From the NCBI GenBank assembly GCA_964036665.1, contig OZ038532.1:13844537-13908536 (forward strand): a stretch of DNA of 64,000 nt. The letters are read 5' to 3'. Below are positions 37,801 to 49,804 of the stretch, piece by piece. A model generated the notes under the pieces. It made no database searches, had not been told where the DNA came from, and saw only the letters and a list, made by a program, of their open reading frames with translations. The position numbers were made by a program, and so were the translations under genes. The stretch comes from Gordius sp. MW1 (lineage: Eukaryota; Nematomorpha; Gordioida; Gordea; Gordiidae). Each line of letters begins with the position of its first letter. Position 1 is the stretch's first letter.

Positions 37801-40800
37801 TATTTATACCTCAAAATTTTTCACATATTTTTCTTTGAACCGTATTCATCCGATGAAAGTTGTCGTAGACTTGGTTTCTATGATCCCAAGTAAAAATTTA
37901 TCAGAATCTGAAAACTATTACTTTGAAATCATAATCGCATAGAGCCATTTTCAAAAATTAAGCATCACGTTGCGATACAACAAACTAATCGCAACAATAA
38001 AACGTTGTCTTTTGTCAAAATGATAGTTCTCGCAGCTTAAAACCTCTTTTCGGAAGTCAATTGAGAAAAATAGGATTCTCAAATTGGCTTACTTTTATAT
38101 ATTTTTTTATGCTCTTTCACATAGAATCAAAAAAAATAAATATTTTTACCTTAAATTTTTTCACATATTTTTCTTTGAACCGTATTCATCCGTTGAAAGT
38201 TGTCGTTTTCAGACGTGGTTTCTAAGATCCCAAGTAAAATTTATCAGTGAAAACTATTACTTTGAAATCATGATCGCATAGAGCCATTTTCAAAAATTAA
38301 GCATCACGTTGCGAAACAACAAACTAATCGCAACAATAAAACGTTGTCTTTTGTCAAAATGATAGTTTTCGCAGCTTAAAACCTCTTTTCGGAAGTCAAT
38401 CGAGGATAATAGGATTCTCAAATTGGCTTACTTTTATATATTTTTTCATGCTCTTTCACATAGAATTGAAAAAAATAAATATTTTTACCTCAAAATTTTT
38501 CACATATTTTTCTTTGAACCGTATTCATCCGATGAAAGTTGTCGTTTTCAGACTTGGTTTCTATGATCCCAAGTAAAAATTTATCAGAATCTGAAAACTA
38601 TTACTTTGAAATCATGATCGCATAGAGCCATTTTCAAAAATTAAGCATCACGTTGCGATACAACAAACTAATCGCAACAATAAAACGTTGTCTTTTGTCA
38701 AAATGATAGTTCTCGCAGCTTAAAACCTCTTTGCGGAAGTCAATCGAGGATAATAGGATTCTCAAATTGCCTTACTTTTATATATTTTTTCATGCTCTTT
38801 CACATAGAATTGAAAAAAATAAATATTTTTACCTCAAAATTTTTCACATATTTTTCTTTGAACCGTATTCATCCGATGAAAGTTGTCGTTTTCAGACGTG
38901 GTTTCTATGATCCCAAGTAAAAATTTATCAGAATCTAAAAACTATTACTTTGAAATGATAATCGCATAGAGCAGTTTTCAAAAATTCAGCACTCACGTTG
39001 CGATACAACAAACTAATCACAACAATAAAACGTTGTCTTTTGTCAAAATGAATAGTTCTGGCAGCTTAAAACCTCTTTTCGGAAGTAAATCAAGGATAAT
39101 AGGATTCTCAAATTGGCTTACTTTTATATATTTCTTCATGCTCTTTCACATAGAATTGAAAAAATTAAATATTTTTACCTCAAAATTTTTCACATATATT
39201 TCTTTGAACCGTATTCATCCGATGAAAGTTTCCGTTTTCAGACGTGGTTTCTATGATCCCAAGTAAAAATTTATCAGAATCAGAGAAATGTTACTTTGAA
39301 ATCATGATCGCATAGTGCATTTTTGAAAAATTAAACACTCACGTTGCGATACAACAAACTAATCGCAACAATAAAACGTTGTCTTTTGTCAAAATGAATA
39401 GTTCTGGCAGCTTAAAACCTCTTTTCGGAAGTAAATCGAGGATAATAGGATTCTCAAATTGGCTTACTTTTATATATTTTTTCATGCACTTTCACATAGA
39501 ATCGAAAAAAATAAATATTTTTACTTCAAAAATTTTCACATATTTTTCTTTCAACCGTATGCATCCGATTAAAGTTGTCGTTTTCAGACGTGGTTTCGAT
39601 GATAAAAAGTAAAAATTTATCAGAATCAGAAAACTATTACTTTGAAATCATGATCGCATAGAGCCATTTTCAAAAATTAAGCATCACGTTGCGATACAAC
39701 AAACTAATCGCAACAATAAAACGTTGTCTTTTGTCAAAATGATAGTTCTCGCAGCTTAAAACCTCTTTGCGGAAGTCAATCGAGGATAATAGGATTCTCA
39801 AATTGCCTTACTTTTATATATTTTTTCATGCTCTTTCACATAGAATTGAAAAAAATAAATATTTTTACCTCAAAATTTTTCACATATTTTTCTTTGAACC
39901 GTATTCATCCGATGAAAGTTGTCGTTTTCAGACGTGGTTTCTATGATCCCAAGTAAAAATTTATCAGAATCTAAAAACTATTACTTTGAAATGATAATCG
40001 CATAGAGCAGTTTTCAAAAATTCAGCACTCACGTTGCGATACAACAAACTAATCACAACAATAAAACGTTGTCTTTTGTCAAAATGAATAGTTCTGGCAG
40101 CTTAAAACCTCTTTTCGGAAGTAAATCAAGGATAATAGGATTCTCAAATTGGCTTACTTTTATATATTTCTTCATGCTCTTTCACATAGAATTGAAAAAA
40201 TTAAATATTTTTACCTCAAAATTTTTCACATATATTTCTTTGAACCGTATTCATCCGATGAAAGTTTCCGTTTTCAGACGTGGTTTCTATGATCTCAAGT
40301 AAAAATTTATCAGAATCAGAGAAATGTTACTTTGAAATCATGATCGCATAGTGCATTTTTGAAAAATTAAACACTCACGTTGCGATACAACAAACTAATC
40401 GCAACAATAAAACGTTGTCTTTTGTCAAAATGAATAGTTCTGGCAGCTTAAAACCTCTTTTCGGAAGTAAATCGAGGATAATAGGATTCTCAAATTGGCT
40501 TACTTTTATATATTTTTTCATGCACTTTCACATAGAATCGAAAAAAATAAATATTTTTACTTCAAAAATTTTCACATATTTTTCTTTCAACCGTATGCAT
40601 CCGATTAAAGTTGTCGTTTTCAGACGTGGTTTCGATGATAAAAAGTAAAAATTTATCAGAATCAGAAAACTATTACTTTGAAATCATGATCGCATAGAGC
40701 CATTTTCAAAAATTAAGCATCACGTTGCGATACAACAAACTAATCGCAACAATAAAACGTTGTCTTTTGTCAAAATGATAGTTCTCGCAGCTTAAAACCT

Positions 40801-43297
40801 CTTTTCGGAAGTCAATCGAGGATAATAGGATTCTCAAATTGGCTTACTATTATATATTTTTTCATGCTCTTTCACATAGAATCGAAAAAAATAAATATTT
40901 TAACCTCAAAATTTTTCACATATTTTTCTTTGAACCGTATTCATCCGATGAAAGTTGATGTTTTCAGACGTGGTTTCTATGATAAAAATAAAAAATTTAT
41001 CAGAATCTAAAAACTACTACTTTAAAATCATGATCGCATAGTGCATTTTTGAAAAATTAAGCACTCACGTTGCGATCAAACTAATCGCAACAATACAACG
41101 TTGTCTTTTGTCAAAATGATAGTTCTCGCAGCTTAAAACCTCTTTTCGGAAGTCAATCGAGGATAATAGGATTCTCAAATTGGCTTACTTTTATATATTT
41201 TTTCATGCTCTTTCACATAGAATCGAAAAAAATAAATATTCTTACCTCAAAATTTTTCACATATTTTTCTTTGAAACGTATTAATCCGATAAAAGTTGTC
41301 GTTTTCAGACGTGGTTTCTATGATCCCAAGTAAAAATTTATCAGAATCAGAGAAATGTTACTTTGAAATCATGATCGCATAGGTCATTTTTGAAAAATTA
41401 AACACTCACGTTGCGATACAACAAACTAATCGCAACAATAAAACGTTGTCTTTTGTCAAAATGAATAGTTCTGGCAGCTTAAAACCTCTTTTCGGAAGTA
41501 AATCGAGGATAATAGGATTCTCAAATTGGCTTACTTTTATATATTTTTTCTTGCTCTTTCACATAGAATTGAAAAAAATAAATATTTTTACCTCAAAATT
41601 TTTCACATATTTTTCTTTGAACCGTATTCATCCGATGAAAGTTGTCGTTTTCAGACTTGGTTTCTATGATCCCAAGTAAAAATTTATCAGAATCTGAAAA
41701 CTATTACTTTGAAATCATGATCGCATAGAGCCATTTTCAAAAATTAAGCATCACGTTGCGATACAACAAACTAATCGCAACAATAAAACGTTGTCTTTTG
41801 TCAAAATGATAGTTCTCGCAGCTTAAAACCTCTTTTCGGAAGTCAATCGAGGATAATAGGATTCTCAAATTGGCTTACTTTTATATATTTTTTTATGCTC
41901 TTTCACATTGAATCAAAAAAAATAAATATTTTTACCTCAAAATTTTTCACATATTTTTCTTTGAACCGTATTCATCCGATGAAAGTTGTCGTTTTCAGAC
42001 GTGGTTTCTAAGATCCCAAGTAAAAATTTATCAGTGAAAACTATTACTTTGAAATCATGATCGCATAGAGCCATTTTCAAAAATTAAGCATCACGTTGCG
42101 ATACAACAAACTAATCGCAACAATAAAACGTTGTCTTTTGTCAAAATGATAGTTTTCGCAGCTTAAAACCTCTTTTCGGAAGTCAATCGAGGATAATAGG
42201 ATTTTCAAATTGGCTTACTTTTATATATTTTTTCATGCTCTTTCACATAGAATTGAAAAAAATAAATATTTTTACCTCAAAATTTTTCACATATTTTTCT
42301 TTGAACCGTATTCATCCGATGAAAGTTGTCGTTTTCAGACTTGGTTTCTATGATCCCAAGTAAAAATTTATCAGAATCTGAAAACTATTACTTTGAAATC
42401 ATGATCGCATAGAGCCATTTTCAAAAATTAAGCATCACGTTGCGATACAACAAACTAATCGCAACAATAAAACGTTGTCTTTTGTCAAAATGATAGTTCT
42501 CGCAGCTTAAAACCTCTTTTCGGAAGTCAATCGAGGATAATAGGATTCTCAAATTGGCTTACTTTTATATATTTTTTTATGCTCTTTCACATAGAATCAA
42601 AAAAAATAAATATTTTTACCTCAAAATTTTTCACATATTTTTCTTTGAACCGTATTCATCCGATGAAAGTTGTCGTTTTCAGACGTGGTTTCTAAGATCC
42701 CAAGTAAAATTTATCAGTGAAAACTATTACTTTGAAATCATGATCGCATAGAGCCATTTTCAAAAATTAAGCATCACGTTGCGAAACAACAAACTAATCG
42801 CAACAATAAAACGTTGTCTTTTGTCAAAATGATAGTTTTCGCAGCTTAAAACCTCTTTTCGGAAGTCAATCGAGGATAATAGGATTCTCAAATTGGCTTA
42901 CTTTTATATATTTTTTCATGCTCTTTCACATAGAATTGAAAAAAATAAATATTTTTACCTCAAAATTTTTCACATATTTTTCTTTGAACCGTATTCATCC
43001 GATGAAAGTTGTCGTTTTCAGACTTGGTTTCTATGATCCCAAGTAAAAATTTATCAGAATCTGAAAACTATTACTTTGAAATCATGATCGCATAGAGCCA
43101 TTTTCAAAAATTAAGCATCACGTTGCGATACAACAAACTAATCGCAACAATAAAACGTTGTCTTTTGTCAAAATGATAGTTCTCGCAGCTTAAAACCTCT
43201 TTTCGGAAGTCAATCGAGGATAATAGGATTCTCAAATTGGCTTACTTTTATATATTTTTTTATGCTCTTTCACATAGAATCAAAAAAAATAAATATT
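34894..43297 (+). repeat. 8.4-kb segmental duplication, copy 2
   Basis: The second copy of the 24582-32985 block. It carries the same internal 1,036-bp duplication (here starting near 38594), the AATTGAGAAAAATAGG monomer near 38058, GTCGTAGACTTGG near 37863, the CACATTGAATC variant near 41903, and GATTTTCAAATTGG near 42202. It is separated from copy 1 by 1,908 bp of the same satellite (32986-34893), which itself repeats neighbouring monomers at offsets 1,719 and 2,063. Confidence 0.9.
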
Positions 43298-43500
43298 TTT
43301 ACCTCAAAATTTTTCACATATTTTTCTTTGAACCGTATTCATCCGATGAAAGTTGTCGTTTTCAGACGTGGTTTCTAAGATCCCAAGTAAAAATTTATCA
43401 GTGAAAACTATTACTTTGAAATCATGATCGCATAGAGCCATTTTCATAAATTAAGCATCACGTTGCGATACAACAAACTAATCGCAACAATAAAACGTTG

Positions 43501-46500
43501 TCTTTTGTCAAAATGATAGTTCTCGCAGCTTAAAACCTCTTTGCGGAAGTCAATCGAGGATAATAGGATTCTCAAATTGCCTTACTTTTATATATTTTTT
43601 CATGCTCTTTCACATAGAATTGAAAAAAATAAATATTTTTACCTCAAAATTTTTCACATATTTTTCTTTGAACCGTATTCATCCGATGAAAGTTGTCGTT
43701 TTCAGACGTGGTTTCTATGATCCCAAGTAAAAATTTATCAGAATCTAAAAACTATTACTTTGAAATGATAATCGCATAGAGCAGTTTTCAAAAATTCAGC
43801 ACTCACGTTGCGATACAACAAACTAATCACAACAATAAAACGTTGTCTTTTGTCAAAATGAATAGTTCTGGCAGCTTAAAACCTCTTTTCGGAAGTAAAT
43901 CAAGGATAATAGGATTCTCAAATTGGCTTACTTTTATATATTTCTTCATGCTCTTTCACATAGAATTGAAAAAATTAAATATTTTTACCTCAAAATTTTT
44001 CACATATATTTCTTTGAACCGTATTCATCCGATGAAAGTTTTCGTTTTCAGACGTGGTTTCTATGATCCCAAGTAAAAATTTATCAGAATCAGAGAAATG
44101 TTACTTTGAAATCATGATCGCATAGTGCATTTTTGAAAAATTAAACACTCACGTTGCGATACAACAAACTAATCGCAACAATAAAACGTTGTCTTTTGTC
44201 AAAATGAATAGTTCTGGCAGCTTAAAACCTCTTTTCGGAAGTAAATCGAGGATAATAGGATTCTCAAATTGGCTTACTTTTATATATTTTTTCATGCACT
44301 TTCACATAGAATCGAAAAAAATAAATATTTTTACTTCAAAAATTTTCACATATTTTTCTTTCAACCGTATGCATCCGATTAAAGTTGTCGTTTTCAGACG
44401 TGGTTTCGATGATAAAAAGTAAAAATTTATCAGAATCAGAAAACTATTACTTTGAAATCATGATCGCATAGAGCCATTTTAAAAATTAAGCATCACGTTG
44501 CGATACAACAAACTAATCGCAACAATAAAACGTTGTCTTTTGTCAAAATGATAGTTCTCGCAGCTTAAAACCTCTTTTCGGAAGTCAATCGAGGATAATA
44601 GGATTCTCAAATTGGCTTACTTTTATATATTTTTTCATGCTCTTTCACATAGAATCGAAAAAAATAAATATTTTAACCTCAAAATTTTTCACATATTTTT
44701 CTTTGAACCGTATTCATCCGATGAAAGTTGATGTTTTCAGACGTGGTTTCTATGATAAAAATAAAAAATTTATCAGAATCTAAAAACTACTACTTTAAAA
44801 TCATGATCGCATAGTGCATTTTTGAAAAATTAAGCACTCACGTTGCGATCAAACTAATCGCAACAATACAACGTTGTCTTTTGTCAAAATGATAGTTCTC
44901 GCAGCTTAAAACCTCTTTTCGGAAGTCAATCGAGGATAATAGGATTCTCAAATTGGCTTACTTTTATATATTTTTTCATGCTCTTTCACATAGAATCGAA
45001 AAAAATAAATATTCTTACCTCAAAATTTTTCACATATTTTTCTTTGAAACGTATTAATCCGATAAAAGTTGTCGTTTTCAGACGTGGTTTCTATGATCCC
45101 AAGTAAAAATTTATCAGAATCAGAGAAATGTTACTTTGAAATCATGATCGCATAGAGCAGTTTTCAAAAATTCAGCACTCACGTTGCGATACAACAAACT
45201 AATCACAACAATAAAACGTTGTCTTTTGTCAAAATGAATAGTTCTGGCAGCTTAAAACCTCTTTTCGGAAGTCAATCGAGGATAATAGGATTCTCAAATT
45301 GGCTTACTTTTATATATTTCTTCATGCTCTTTCACATAGAATTGAAAAAATTAAATATTTTTACCTCAAAATTTTTCACATATATTTCTTTGAACCGTAT
45401 TTATCCGATGAAAGTTTTCGTTTTCAGACGTGGTTTCTATGATCCCAAGTAAAAATTTATCAGAATCAGAGAAATGTTACTTTGAAATCATGATCGCATA
45501 GTGCATTTTTGTAAAATTAAACACTCACGTTGCGATACAACAAACTAATCGCAACAATAAAACGTTGTCTTTTGTCAAAATGAATAGTTCTGGCAGCTTA
45601 AAACCTCTTTTCGGAAGTAAATCGAGGATAATAGGATTCTCAAATTGGCTTACTTTTATATATTTTTTCATGCACTTTCACATAGAATCGAAAAAAATTA
45701 ATATTTTTACTTCAAAAATTTTCACATATTTTTCTTTCAACCGTATGCATCCGATTAAAGTTGTCGTTTTCAGACGTGGTTTCGATGATAAAAAGTAAAA
45801 ATTTATCAGAATCAGAAAACTATTACTTTGAAATCATGATCGCATAGAGCCATTTTCAAAAATTAAGCATCACGTTGCGATACAACAAACTAATCGCAAC
45901 AATAAAACGTTGTCTTTTGTCAAAATGATAGTTCTCGCAGCTTAAAACCTCTTTTCGGAAGTCAATCGAGGATAATAGGATTCTTAAATTGGCTCACTTT
46001 TATATATTTTTTCATGCTCTTTCACATAGAATCGAAAAAAATAAATATTTATACCTCAAAATTTTTCACACATTTTTCTTTCAACCGTATGCATCCGATG
46101 AAAGTTGTCGTTTTCAGACGTGGTTTCGATGATAAAAAGTAAAAATTTATCAGAATCAGAAAACTATTACTTTAAAATCATGATCGCATAGTGCATTTTT
46201 GAAAAATTAAGCACTCACGTTGCGATACAACAAACTAAGCGCAACAATAAAACGTTGTCTTTTGTCAAAATGATTGTTCTCGCAGCTTAAAACCTCTTTT
46301 CGGAAGTCAATCAGGATAATAGGATTCTCAAATTGGCTTACTTTTATATATTCTTTCATGCTCTTTCACATAGAATGAAAAAAATAAATATTTTTACGTC
46401 AAAATTTTTCACATATTTTTCTTTCAACCGTATGCATCCGATGAAAGTTGTCGTTTTCAGACGTGGTTTCGATGAGAAAAAGTAAAAATTTATCAGAATC

Positions 46501-47520
46501 AGAAAACTATTACTTTGAAATCATGATCGCATAGAGCCATTTTCAAAAATTAAGCATCACGTTGCGATACAACAAACTAATCGCAACAATAAAACGTTGT
46601 CTTTTGTCAAAATCATAGTTCTCGCAGCTTAAAACCTCTTTTCGGAAGTCAATCGAGGATAATAGGATTCTCAAATTGGCTTACTTTTATATATTTTTTC
46701 ATGCTCTTTCACATAGAATTGAAAAAAATAAATATTCTTACCTCAAAATTTTTAACATATTTTTCTTTGAACCGTATTCATCCGATGAAAGTTGTCGTTT
46801 TCAGACGTGGTTTCTATGATCCCAAGTAAAAATTTATCAGAATCTAAAAACTACTACTTTAAAATCATGATCGCATAGTGCATTTTTGAAAAATTAAGCA
46901 ATCACGTTGCGATCAAACTAATCGCAACAATAAAACGTTGTCTTTTGTCAAAATGATAGTTCTCGCAGCTTAAAACCTCTTTTCGGAAGTCAATCGAGGA
47001 TAATAGGATTCTCAAATTGGCTTACTTTTATATATTTTCTCATGCTCTTTCACATAGAATTGAAAAAAATAAATATTCTTACCTCAAAATTTTTCACATA
47101 TTTTTCTTTGAAACGTATTCATCCGATGAAAGTTGTCGTTTTCAGACGTGGTTTCTATGATCCCAAGTAAAAATTTATCAGAATCAGAGAAATGTTACTT
47201 TGAAATCATGATCGCATAGGTCATTTTTGAAAAATTAAACACTCACGTTGCGATACAACAAACTAATCGCAACAATAAAACGTTGTCTTTTGTCAAAATG
47301 AATAGTTCTGGCAGCTTAAAACCTCTTTTCGGAAGTAAATCGAGGATAATAGGATTCTCAAATTGGCTTACTTTTATATATTTTTTCATGCTCTTTCACA
47401 TAGAATGAAAAAAATAAATATTTTTACGTCAAAATTTTTCATATAGTTTTCTTTCAACCGTATGCATCCGATGAAAGTTGTCGTTTTCAGACGTGGTTTC
47501 GATGATAAAAAGTAAAAATT
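43501..47520 (+). repeat. Block related to 57.3-61.3 kb (offset ~13.8 kb), copy 1
   Basis: Runs of rare markers reappear downstream at offsets of 13,810, then 13,463, then 13,805. The one-monomer changes of offset mean that single monomers were gained or lost between the copies. Shared markers include GAGCCATTTTAAAAATT near 44471, AATACAACGTTG, ACGTATTAATCCGATAAAAG, TTTTTGTAAAATTAAAC near 45509, ATTCTTAAATTGGCTCAC near 45981, ACTAAGCGCAAC near 46236, GATGAGAAAAAG and AAAATCATAG near 46611. It also holds its own 1,376-bp four-monomer duplication (43843 to 45219 and 44189 to 45565). Confidence 0.82.
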
Positions 47521-48652
47521 TATCAGAATCAGAAAACTATTACTTTGAAATCATGATCGCATAGAGCCATTTTCAAAAATTAAGCATCACGTTGCGATAC
47601 AACAAACTAATCGCAACAATAAAACGTTGTCTTTTGTCAAAATGATAGTTCGCGCAGCTTAAAACCTCTTTTCGGAAGTCAATCGAGGATAATAGGATTC
47701 TCAAATTGGCTTACTTTTATATATTTTTTCATGCTCTTTCACATAGAATTGAAAAAAATAAATATTCTTACTCAAAATTTTTCACATATTTTTCTTTGAA
47801 CCGTATTCATCCGATGAAAGTTGTCGTTTTCAGACGTGGTTTCTATGATCCCAAGTAAAAATTTATCAGAATCTAAAAACTACTACTTTAAAATCATGAT
47901 CGCATAGTGCATTTTTGAAAAATTAAGCACTCACGTTGCGATCAAACTAATCGCAACAATAAAACGTTGTCTTTTGTCAAAATGATAGTTCTCGCAGCTT
48001 AAAACCTCTTTTCGGAAGTCAATCGAGGATATCAAATTGGCTTACTTTTATATATTTTTTCATGCTCTTTCACATAGAATTGAAAAAAATAAATATTCTT
48101 ACCTCAAAATTTTTCACATATTTTTCTTTGAAACGTATTCATCCGATGAAGGTTGTCGTTTTCAGACGTGGTTTCTATGATCCCAAGTAAAAATTTATCA
48201 GAATCAGAGAAATGTTACTTTGAAATCATGATCGCATAGGTCATTTTTGAAAAATTAAACACTCACGTTGCGATACAACAAACTAATCGCAACAATAAAA
48301 CGTTGTCTTTTGTCAAAATGAATAGTTCTGGCAGCTTAAAACCTCTTTTCGGAAGTAAATCGAGGATAATAGGATTCTCAAATTGGCTTACTTTTATATA
48401 TTTTTTCATGCTCTTTCACATAGAATTGAAAAAAATAAATATTTATACCTCAAAATTTTTCACATATTTTTCTTTGAACCGTATTCATCCGATGAAAGTT
48501 GTCGTAGACTTGGTTTCTATGATCCCAAGTAAAAATTTATCAGAATCTGAAAACTATTACTTTGAAATCATAATCGCATAGAGCCATTTTCAAAAATTAA
48601 GCATCACGTTGCGATACAACAAACTAATCGCAACAATAAAATGTTGTCTTTT

Positions 48653-48660
48653 GTCAAAAT
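48653..48660 (+). repeat. Left target-site duplication (GTCAAAAT)
   Basis: The 8 bases GTCAAAAT directly precede the element. They occur once at this position in uninterrupted monomers, so the second copy at 49805-49812 was made by the insertion. Eight bases is the hAT target duplication length. Confidence 0.93.
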
Positions 48661-48670
48661 TAGTGTTTCG
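48661..48670 (+). repeat. Left terminal inverted repeat
   Basis: TAGTGTTTCG, matching the reverse complement of the right end (TAGTGATGCG) at 8 of 10 positions. Just inside, the left end goes directly into CTCGT pentamers, whereas the right end has an additional GGAAAAACCGAG segment. The left terminus may therefore have been shortened or rearranged. Confidence 0.82.
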
Positions 48671-48810
48671 ATCTCGTCTCGTCTCGGTCTCGAATACAAA
48701 ATCTCGTCTCGTCTCGGGAGCGATTAGGAAAATCTCGATCTCGTCTCGTCTCGGTCTAGAAAAATCTCGGTCTCGTCTCGTCTCGACGAGAATTCTCGTC
48801 TCGTCTCGAC
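48671..48810 (+). repeat. Left subterminal CTCGT pentamer arm
   Basis: Repeated TCTCG/GTCTCG pentamers in runs of two to four, separated by short A-rich spacers such as AATACAAAA, GGAGCGATTAGGAAAA and TAGAAAAA. It ends at CTCGAC, where the AT-rich core begins. Subterminal repeats in hAT elements commonly act as transposase binding sites; that role is inferred here. The chance open frame through this arm (48609-48866) translates only the pentamer and is not a gene. Confidence 0.85.
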
Positions 48811-49643
48811 TTTTAAAAAAAAATATATACGGAATAAAAATTTCTCCTATTTTATTAAAAATATAAATAAGTGTTCAAAAATCCAAATGGCAAATTTTAT
48901 ATTTTTGGAAAAACTTTAATACGCAAACTTTTTAAAGATTTAGCGGGACACGACATCTCATTGACAATATAAAGATATGAATTAACTCATAAAGATAACA
49001 TTTTCTATAAAAAGTGCAGACTAAAAAAACTATAAATAAATTTGAAATAAGATTAAATTTTATTGTTCTAGCAAATTATAATATTTGCATCAAATTCACT
49101 GTGTCTGTCAACTATAAATGGACTTCGAAAATTATAAGTTCGCTTATAGTTGATATAGTTGCATAAGTGAGCAAAATGAGACCCTTTATTAACCTTTGCT
49201 AATGATTCAAAGTAGACCTTAACATATTTAAGGCAAACGTTTAAGTCCATTAATATAACCATCATCAGTTATAGCCCATAGTGTTTATTGCATGTTTATG
49301 CGAGTGACATTTAATGATGTTATTATTATTTACAGAATTGATAACTAGTTGCAGAAATTAAAACGTTGTAAAACAACAATAAAAGCAGCATTATTATAGA
49401 ATTAAGAACATAAGGTTTTAAACTTTAAATTAAAGAGTACGTATTTAAATGTATGACAAAAATCAACCATACTTAGGTAAATGATTGCCAAATTTTATTT
49501 TTTTTGCAAAAATATATAATATTTACTACACTTGTGAATTTTTTTAATATTAAATATATTCCATACATATTGATTTACACTTAATACCTTAAATGTAAAT
49601 TAAAATACACAATAATTTACTAAAATCTAACGATCAATAAAAA
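48811..49643. other. AT-rich core of the hAT-type element
   Basis: 833 bp of AT-rich sequence unrelated to the satellite, with many stops in all frames. It holds poly-A/T runs and AATAAA-like words but no transposase catalytic region. The only frame worth mentioning is the minus-strand one at 49068-49265, listed separately. It probably represents filler or scrambled internal sequence of a deletion derivative. Confidence 0.75.
49068..49265 (-). pseudogene. Possible relic of a BED-type zinc finger (hAT transposase N-terminus)
   Basis: A 65-codon minus-strand frame from ATG to TAG. Residues about 15-22 read VKVYFESL, which resembles the VWKYF-x-L start of BED fingers. About 12 residues later comes HFAHLCNYINYK, resembling the A-x-C-x-x-C-x-x-x-x-SYK part, but the first cysteine is missing, as if about two residues were lost. 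A final RSPFIVDRH roughly sits where the L-x-x-H pair should be. BED fingers open many hAT transposases, so a decayed start of the autonomous parent gene would fit the host element. The similarity is weak and judged by eye. It could equally be a chance frame, and it cannot encode a working protein. Confidence 0.28.
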
Positions 49644-49794
49644 GTCGAGATCTCGCCGAGAAAATCTCGTATCGTCTCGTCTCGACATCAAAATTCTCGT
49701 CTCGATCTCGACTCCATTTTTCAAATTCTCGTCTCGTCTCGTCTCGGTTTTTCGAGACGAGACGAGACGAGACCGAGATTTTTCTCGGTTTTTC
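49644..49794 (-). repeat. Right subterminal CGAGA pentamer arm
   Basis: Mirror image of the left arm: CTCGT and CGAGA pentamers, including a local inverted pair (CTCGTCTCGTCTCGG, TTTTT, CGAGACGAGACGAGAC) that could fold into a strong hairpin at about 49728-49775. A 27-bp stretch at 49758-49784 is the exact inverted counterpart of 48759-48785, the longest perfect inverted match I found between the two arms. Overlapping minus-strand frames here encode only low-complexity repeats. Confidence 0.85.
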
Positions 49795-49804
49795 CGCATC
49801 ACTA
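49795..49804 (-). repeat. Right terminal inverted repeat
   Basis: CGCATCACTA on the plus strand, read outward-in as TAGTGATGCG. A TAGTG or CAGTG start is common at hAT ends. It abuts the target duplication with no spare base. Confidence 0.85.

Larger units (their letters stand above)
1..48660 (+). repeat. Satellite DNA array, ~344-bp monomer, left block
   Basis: About 141 head-to-tail monomers, all in the same orientation, with no unique sequence between them. The same landmarks recur at each step: GTCAAAAT, CTCGCAGCTTAAAACCTC, AATCGAGGATAATAGGATTC, AAATTGGCTTAC, CATGCTCTTTCACATAGAAT, ACCTCAAAATTTTTCAC, GTCGTTTTCAGAC, GATCGCATAG, and a GTTGCGAT/ATCGCAAC dyad. Steps I measured directly are 345, 343, 342 and 309 bp. 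Copies differ by scattered substitutions and small indels, and whole groups of copies are duplicated (see separate entries). Satellites of this kind are typical of centromeric and pericentromeric heterochromatin; that location is inferred, not shown. No family name is recognised. The whole interval lacks genes. Confidence 0.97.
48661..49804. mobile_element. Non-autonomous hAT-type DNA transposon (1,144 bp)
   Basis: An insertion of unrelated sequence into one satellite monomer. It is bounded by an 8-bp direct duplication GTCAAAAT and by imperfect terminal inverted repeats beginning TAGTG (8 of 10 bases match). Both features are hallmarks of the hAT superfamily, and the duplication fits the nTnnnnAn pattern described for Ac-like hATs. 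Subterminal arms of about 150 and 160 bp consist of CTCGT/CGAGA pentamer runs in opposite orientation, and the 833-bp core is AT-rich. No transposase-length frame exists, so movement would need enzyme from another element. Superfamily is confident; family name and autonomous partner are unknown. Confidence 0.88.

Noticed and set aside
24582-43297. Calling the 8.4-kb duplication an assembly error
   Set aside because: At least two substitutions separate the copies and the intervening 1.9 kb is distinct, so a true duplication is at least as likely. It cannot be decided without reads.
48609-48866. Open frame of 85 codons rich in SRLVS/RSRLVS repeats
   Set aside because: It starts in satellite and reads through the CTCGT pentamer arm of the transposon; the low-complexity translation reflects the simple repeat.
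48661-49804. Retroelement, Helitron or processed insertion
   Set aside because: The 8-bp target duplication with TAGTG inverted ends, no poly-A tail next to the junction, no long terminal repeats and no TC/CTRR ends favour a hAT-type DNA transposon.
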